From contig CM029121.1 of NCBI GenBank assembly GCA_016859345.1, positions 7,381,911 through 7,445,910 on the forward strand: a stretch of DNA of 64,000 nt, written 5' to 3'. Under the pieces are notes generated by a model. The model was given only the letters and a program-made list of their open reading frames with translations, made no database searches and was not told the origin of the DNA. Origin of the DNA: Istiophorus platypterus. Its lineage: Eukaryota > Chordata > Actinopteri > Istiophoriformes > Istiophoridae. This document shows positions 57,765 through 64,000 of this stretch, piece by piece. Numbering within the stretch: the stretch's first letter is position 1; every line of letters starts with the position of its first letter. Made by a program: the position numbers and the translations under genes.

Positions 57765-59076
57765 TGCTTGTGCTTATCAGAGCAAAACCCAAGCCATGAC
57801 ATTGAATGAACTGCCTGCTGAGCTCAGAGACTGGATTGTGTTGAAGCTCAGATTTTGGGAAGGCTAAAAACTATCAGTTGCACTAAAGGATCCCAAGAGT
57901 ACAGTAGCCTCCTCCACAATCCTTAAATGAAAGGAGTTTGGAACAACCAGGACTCCTCCTAGTGCTGGCCATCCAGGCAAACCAAACCATCTGCTTAGAA
58001 GGGCATTTGTGAAAGGCAATCAAGTACCCGATGATCCTTTTGGCTGAGCTCAAGAGATCCCATGTTGACATGGGAGAAACTTCCAGTAGGACAACCATAA
58101 CTGCAGCACTCCACCAATCTGGGCTTTATGGCAGATAGGTCAGATAGAAGCCTCTCCTCAGTGACAGAAACAAATGAACATGCTTTGAGAAGCCTTTAAA
58201 AGAGTCTCAGACTGTGAGAAAAAAGATTCTCTGGTTTGATGAAAACAATATTGAACTGTTTGTCCTCGATTCCAAGCGTCTTGTCTGGAGGAAACCAGGC
58301 ACCGCTCAGTACCTGCCCGATACTATCCCATTACCTACCCAATACCAACCCAATACCTGCCCAACAGCGAAGAATCGTGGGGGGTATCATCAATCTGTGC
58401 GGGTATTTTTCAGTGGAAGGCAGAGGGATACTGGTCAGGGTTAAACGAAAGCTGAACAGAATTAGAGTACGGAGATATAATTAAATAACACCTGGTCCGG
58501 AGTATTCAGGATTTCAAATTGGGCCAAAGGTTCATTTTCCAACAGGACATTGCCCTAGGCACACAGCCAAGACAAAGCAGAAGTGGTTTAGGGACAACTC
58601 TATGAATGTCCGTGAGAGGCCCAGCCAGAGCCCTGACTTGAACCCAATCAAACATATCTGGAGAGTCCTGAAAATGGCTGTCCACAGACGGTCCCCATCC
58701 TACCTGACACAGCTAGATTAGAGCTTTAGAGGATCTGCAGTGGAGAACAGCAGAAAATCTCCAAATCCCAGTGTGCAAAGATTGTTGTATCATACCGAGC
58801 AAGACTCGAGGCTGTAATTGCTGTCAGATGTGCTCCCAAATATGTGCTGAATAACGGGTCTTAATAACTAATTTAATGTGATATTTATTTTTTTTTTCTT
58901 TTTAATAAATTTTAATAAACTTGCAAAAACATCTAAAATTCTGTTTTGCTTCGTCATTATTGGGTATTTGAATGTAGACTGATGAAGGGAAAAATTAATT
59001 TGATTTATTTAAGCATGAGGCTGCAACAACAAAATGTGAAAAATTGAAGGGGTTTAAATACTGTGAATGCACTGTA
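57765..59076 (+). mobile_element. Near full-length Tc1-like transposon, inactive
   Basis: The longest transposon copy of the window, on the plus strand. Recognisable in order: N-terminal helix-turn-helix region (CTGCCTGCTGAGCTCAGAGA, VPKSTVA-like, then GTTTGGAACAACCAGGACTC), TTITAALHQSGLY, a WFDENNIELF block (first catalytic Asp kept), GRRFIFQQD-like with a one-base deletion just after the second Asp (58,534-58,553), PSQSPDLNPIKHIW (third acidic residue changed from Glu to Lys at 58,650-58,652), then the MAVHRR and C-terminal end. The right terminal repeat ends CTGTGAATGCACTGTA at 59,076. The left end is not recognisable. A 22-bp unit is triplicated at 58,310-58,372. Frameshifts and stops exclude activity. 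Confidence 0.9.
58310..58372 (+). repeat. Tandem triplication of a 22-bp unit inside the Tc1 copy
   Basis: Units begin TACCTGCCCGATACTATCCC (58,310-58,331), TACCTACCCAATACCAACCC (58,332-58,353) and TACCTGCCCAACAGCGAAG (58,354-58,372). Other members of the family normally have this segment once, so two extra copies arose here by replication slippage or tandem duplication. Confidence 0.85.
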
Positions 59077-59089
59077 AGGTTAGGAGGAC

Positions 59090-60870
59090 TTTGACTTCTC
59101 CAGGAGCATTTTGGGACATCAGCTTTGGCCAGTCGTTATTTCATGATGTCCTCAGGGACAAAATACGTCATATTCAAAATTTCCCACAGCAGAGACTCCC
59201 CTTTCTCTCCCTCGGAGAAAATTAACAAAGGTGGTCATGGCAGTACAGTATAGTTCAGCAGCAGACGCAGTTAAAATATTTCATCAATAGTATTTTTCTT
59301 TAAATAGATTCCGACATATGGCATGGGATTTTACTCCAACCAACCAACCAACCAAAAATGTGAACCTCATGGAAACATATAGAGGAAAAGTCATGATAAA
59401 ATCATAAGTGTACATCATCTTCAGACCATTAAAGTCTTGTGTGCCCATCCATCCAGCAGATGCTGATGTATTTCACAGAATTAGTGAAAACATTTAGGGC
59501 ATCACCAAAGTCATTAGGATTTACCCTTTACCCAGTGAGGATATCGCAGTTGTTTTTGCAATAGTTGTAAGGGCTTGTCAATAAAATAAAAAAATGTCAT
59601 TAAATATGAAAACATGAGGGAAAAATGTGAATTTACAGTACATTCATGTGTATACAGTACTTGCATACACATTTGACACCTTTTTAGAAAATGCAGGCTT
59701 GTTTAAGTGTAATCTTAATTAAGTCTGGATTGACACACAAATTAATGAAAGGGATTGGACATTAACTGTGGAAAAAATGTATAATTTCCACCATTGTGTT
59801 TAGTACAATAGCCAATCAATGAACACAGGGAAAAAAGGGAAAAAACACTAATTAGAAAATGTTTTACATCCACAGAGCCAGCCTGTTGTTTGCAGAAGGT
59901 ATTCTCCACAGAGCTCACCACTATGAGTGGAAATGCATTGTGTATCCATTGTCTCTATTCTGCACTGGCTCCACACCACAGAGGGGTGATAAGATTGCTA
60001 ATTGAAAAATGTTTTTGCTTTGAATAATTCTTGTGCATCCCTAATGCTATTTATTGTAGGTCTGATTACTTCAGCCGGTTAGCTTGAAAGGGAACTGTCC
60101 AGAAATACTGGGAACGCTTAGAGTCTAGCGTGTGTTTGTCTCTCTGTGTAGTTCTTTGTACTGGTCATTGTGTATGTGCATGTCATTGTGTTGGTGATTT
60201 TAGTACCTCTGAGTGTTGCCCATTCGTTTACGTGGCTTTTCTTATTTTCTCTCACCCACAAACATTTACAAAGTACAAGCAGGCGCACACACATTTGATA
60301 ATGTAAACGACGTAGGGGAAGAAAGTACACACTTCCATAACTGTCCACTACTAGGATTATAGTTCATGGACCCTAATCCTACCTTTATCCCTTATTTCCG
60401 ATTTTCCCCTCTATTCTAATTGTATAGCAGAGGGACACGAATTAATAGGGTCAGGAAAATTCAAGATTTAACATAAAGATATGACTCCATAATGTTGTGT
60501 AAATGAAAATAAACAAGAGAAGTATCATCGCTGGAACTAGGCCTACTTCTCTGTTCGAGTATAATGAATGATCTTGCATAATAGGCATACTAATTACCTA
60601 GGCTTACTCAGTACTCCTTATTTTTAGAAAAGGTATTAAAGTATTCCAACAGGAAAAAAAAGCAACTAATATAGCCACATTTGGAGTTTATTATTTTGAT
60701 AAGTAGTATCAAATAAGTTGTCTGACTTTATTACATTCATCGTGTCCTTTAATCTTTTAGCTACTCAGTAAATATACAAGGGTACTGAATACAAAGCATT
60801 ATCTGGTTTCAGTGTTTCTTTTTTATTCTTACTTGGTAAAGAGCAGCAGCCATAGCTGACCTAATGATTA
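59090..60870. other. AT-rich sequence, no gene supported
   Basis: Includes (CCAA)5 at 59,336-59,355. No named repeat otherwise. Confidence 0.35.
59336..59355. repeat. (CCAA)5 microsatellite
   Basis: Five CCAA units. Confidence 0.95.
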
Positions 60871-60879
60871 TTCTGACTG

Positions 60880-61040
60880 TAGTCATTGTTTATAACCATG
60901 ACAACAATTAGAAATCCAGGCTTGAAAAGTAGCACCATGAAAAAGAGAGGCTTATGCGGGGATTTGCAAAAACGACCTCAGTGCAGAGGATTCTCCTCGC
61001 TTTTTATTTGAGGCGCTTGTAAGTATAGAAACACATGCAC
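60880..61040. promoter_or_regulatory. Candidate conserved non-coding element
   Basis: A compositionally balanced, repeat-free patch with TAATGATTA, CATTGTTTATAA (SOX and HOX/CDX-type cores) and ACAATTAG within 60 bp. Such clusters occur in enhancers of developmental genes. Not tested by alignment. Confidence 0.2.
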
Positions 61041-61049
61041 AAACACACA

Positions 61050-64000
61050 CCCACATACACAAACACAGAGGCTCTTCTAGCTTATAGCCACGGTCCATTT
61101 GGCTGCTGGAGAGGCCTGCATTTGTAGAACTGCTTTGCGAGTGCAGATCCGTTTGGCTGTTGTCTGCCTATGCCACCGAAACCTTCCAGATTAATGCACC
61201 ACTAGACAGCTTCATGAACACCTCCTGCTGAGCTGTACTGAAGTCACAGTCCATATGGCCTCCTACATCTTCTCTTTCTCACAGAGTCACACGCACCCCG
61301 CAAACACATACATAAACACACTTCCGCTCAATTCTTTGTGTGTTTTTCTCCCTTTTGTCTCAAGAACTCTTGTGCTATTGTGACAGTGGGATGCAACATA
61401 TGGCATAATCTAACATTTCATTAGGGCCCACGTTCAACATATGTAGCCTCAGCCACACGAGCTACCAACCCCTCTGCCTCTCTCTCTCTTCATTGAATCC
61501 ATTGCATCCATTAGGGATGCGGTGAATGTGCATGTATATCAGTGAGTGAGTGCAGAGTGCTAAGAGCGAAGGTAGACGAGGCCATTCAGGGATGGAAATG
61601 TGCAGTGAATACTTATCCAATCATCCTGCCTCATGGATTTCAAAGCAGGCAGAGTGCTGAGCTTCTTTCAATATTCCCTTGCCTCCTGAAAGGAAGAAAC
61701 CACGAGAAGCGCCAGACTTTATTCTTAATAGCCCTGATAGAGATGAAAACAAATGTAGTCAGAGTTGCAAACAAAAAGAAGGATCAATCAGCATTTTGGT
61801 GGATCCAGTGAGCAGCACGCATAAAACCAATCAGTTGAGCGTAACGTCAGCTGTTAGAAACGCCCGCCACAGATGTTTGCATTATCTACATACTTCTTTA
61901 TATTTTTGTTTGTAATGTCTGTGTTTCAATAAATCCACGTTCATATGGAGTGTGTATGAGGAACACAATGTTTATAAGCACTATAAAAGTGTAATTAATA
62001 CTATAAAAATCTTACAACGGAAGCTCTAAGAGAGGGTGTGATAGGCAGAGGGGTGGTTATTTGAGGGTGACAGTGATAGCATCATGGCCTTGGAACGGCC
62101 TAGGTTTTGCTGATTTAAGCCCGGGAAGAAAACAAGCTAACAGCTAAAATGCAGCGGTTGTGTTATACTTATAAAGTCAAAAGGCAGCATTTAGTCATGG
62201 TCACGCAAGTCCAAGCACTTTGTAAACGTGATACTGGTCTTTCAAATTCTTGCTCTTGCTGACCTCCAGTGTTTTTCAGTCTCATATTACTGCAGGGATA
62301 TGGAAGTGGACTCCAGGGTGTGGCTGGGAGATGTGACATCCCTATTAAGTGCGATCAGACGTGCAATAGAAAAACTAGTTTTCAACCTGCTTACTCTTCG
62401 AAATTTATTTTAGAGTGTACTAAAGGAAAAATTGCACTTTAAAACGCCAAATGTTTATTAGATCTTGCATTTCCACTATTAATGTAATTTAATTTATTCT
62501 CATGATCAAAAAGGCTAAAAATAGATGATGTCAAGATGTTTTGAATCCTGCTACAATGGAGCTTGACAGCTCAATGTTATCAACTAATGCACTGAGAATG
62601 TTTTTTCCAAGATCAATGCTTAATGTTGATTTAAGTCTTTTTAGACTTTGTATCAGCAGCCATACAGGGAAAAAATCAATCACAGTTTACACATAAATAA
62701 CATTTTAAACAATTGCTTCACTAGATCACAACGCAACAATGCCACAACTTGTAGATGAGGAAAAATTGTTTTGCTATTTTGCTTACTCTGGAGGTTGTTT
62801 GTTGTTTGGGAAACACAGGAAGTGGTCAGCTGATATAGAGATAGCTAAAGCAGGCTAAAAAAGTGCACAGAAAATTAAAATTTCAACTGAATATTTCCCC
62901 CTGGAATGCACTGAACATAGGTTTACAAATGATGGATTACATTAAATACCAAAAATTATGGAAGTATGTAATAACTGTAGAGGAATACTTTTTAATAATG
63001 CAATACATACCATCCCCTTTCTTCCTCTGAATGACTGACCTTTTTTGTAGACAGTCTCTCGCATAGTCTTTTTTGCTCTATGTTCTAAATCCAATTTCCT
63101 GCTTCATTCCGAGAATTGTCATTTACAGAAATTGTCTTTTCTCTCTTTTCTTAACCGATGCATCCCAAATAACAGTTGGTGGCCCTTTAATCCACAGTTC
63201 TGGGTGTAGATGGCGTACTCTGCAAGGGGCTGGAAATTGTTGCCTGATGAAGGACATTTGACTTTAAACCTACAATAACTATAACCATATCTATAACCAT
63301 AACTCTGACATATTGTCTCCTTTTAAGTTCATATAGTTATCAACTTTGCAAACAAATGCCTGTTAACACGTCCAGCAGTCATGGAGCAACATTAGCATTT
63401 TTTTGTGTGTGTTTCTGACTACCTAGCAAATATAAATCCTCTATTCACTCTCTTTTTTGCGAGGACTTTGTCTTCACCAATGCCTGAGGGAAATATCTCT
63501 CTTTAGCTGCTCAATGCTCCACTGTATTCACCAGTTAGTTGCTAACTTTTTCTTTCTGCTGTTTGGTGCTGTGCAGGCAGAACACAGTGGGGTTTTTTTA
63601 TATGATAGAAATAGTTGCCTGCATGGCCAAAAAAAAAAAAAAAAAAAAACCTCTGTGAGAGCAGTGAGAGTGAACCAGACACTAGAGTCATGGACTGTAA
63701 TGCCAAAACAGTGACCTAAAGAGCTAGAAAACTCTGGAGCAGAATGGAACTCCAGAGTCAGATGATAATTATCAGTGGATTTGTTCTTGAATTTTCTTTT
63801 AAATTACACAGTCTTTTAATACAATGCTTCTATGAAAATATTGAACATAGCTGCTTTGAAGTATAACTACAATCTATAGCCCTTAAGGAGTTTCAGATAT
63901 ATTTCTGAAATGTTGTGATATTATGTTTCTTCCTCTTTTGATGCAGCGTGTCCTATCTTTATTCCTCACACTCAGGCTATATATGATTAATGTCTAACTC
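61050..64000. other. Intron-like sequence, no gene supported
   Basis: CA-rich runs near 61,030-61,070 and 61,290-61,320. An 89-codon plus-strand frame at 61,542-61,811 and an 85-codon frame at 63,457-63,714 (across the poly-A tract) have no domains or matching splice sites. Confidence 0.35.
63629..63649 (+). repeat. Poly-A tract of 21
   Basis: Twenty-one As. I see no retroelement body directly upstream and no clear target-site duplication, so it may be simple sequence rather than a retrotransposed tail. Confidence 0.9.

Noticed and set aside
63629..63649. Poly-A as the tail of a processed pseudogene or SINE
   Set aside because: No recognisable body upstream and no target-site duplication found.

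Overview
This window looks like vertebrate genomic DNA, most probably from a ray-finned (teleost, perhaps percomorph) fish. It is AT-rich and intron-like. It has many CA/TG microsatellites, one CpG island, no bacterial-style gene packing, and remnants of mobile elements typical of teleosts: Tc1-like DNA transposons, several LINE lineages, Ty3/Gypsy LTR elements and an AAGTA-rich inverted-repeat family. Species and gene identities cannot be fixed from sequence alone. Family assignments rest on recognised motifs and remembered family hallmarks, not on a search.

Layout: 1-9.0 kb is AT-rich sequence with nothing recognisable. At about 9.09-10.26 kb lies the only CpG island, with NF-Y-like and forkhead-like sites, a CGG tract, a near-perfect hairpin and a plus-strand ATG-free stretch of 885 bp. 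This looks like a promoter and untranslated first exon of a plus-strand gene. The only convincing coding exon is 70 bp at 44,737-44,806 (+). It is flanked by good splice signals and encodes a 23-residue segment with hydrophobics every seventh residue. The simplest model is one long gene: promoter and exon 1 near 10 kb, a giant intron of about 34 kb, then a small coiled-coil exon, with everything after it more intron. The link between the two is inference, and I do not recognise the gene.

Mobile elements fill much of 11.5-59 kb. They include a LINE 3' end (11.6-12.2 kb, minus), Tc1 remnants (12.3, 13.2, 20.3, 35.8, 40.8, 53.2 and 57.8-59.1 kb), a short LINE-tail insertion with a perfect 15-bp target-site duplication (14.5 kb), a badly deleted Gypsy element (32.0-33.9 kb), LTR fragments (39.0, 47.3 and 50.4 kb), LINE C-terminal pseudogenes (49.4-50.3 and 54.4-55.3 kb, both minus), L2-like scraps and LINE 3' tails. 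All are broken by stops, frameshifts or deletions, so none should be autonomous.

Most open reading frames of 60-140 codons lie in low-complexity repeats, transposon relics or unique intronic sequence and do not look like genes. I found no rRNA, tRNA, CRISPR array or operon. No new multi-gene system is evident. The points most worth a second look are the promoter/5' leader, the isolated coiled-coil exon, a set of long near-perfect hairpins in unique sequence, and a triplicated 22-bp unit inside a Tc1 copy.
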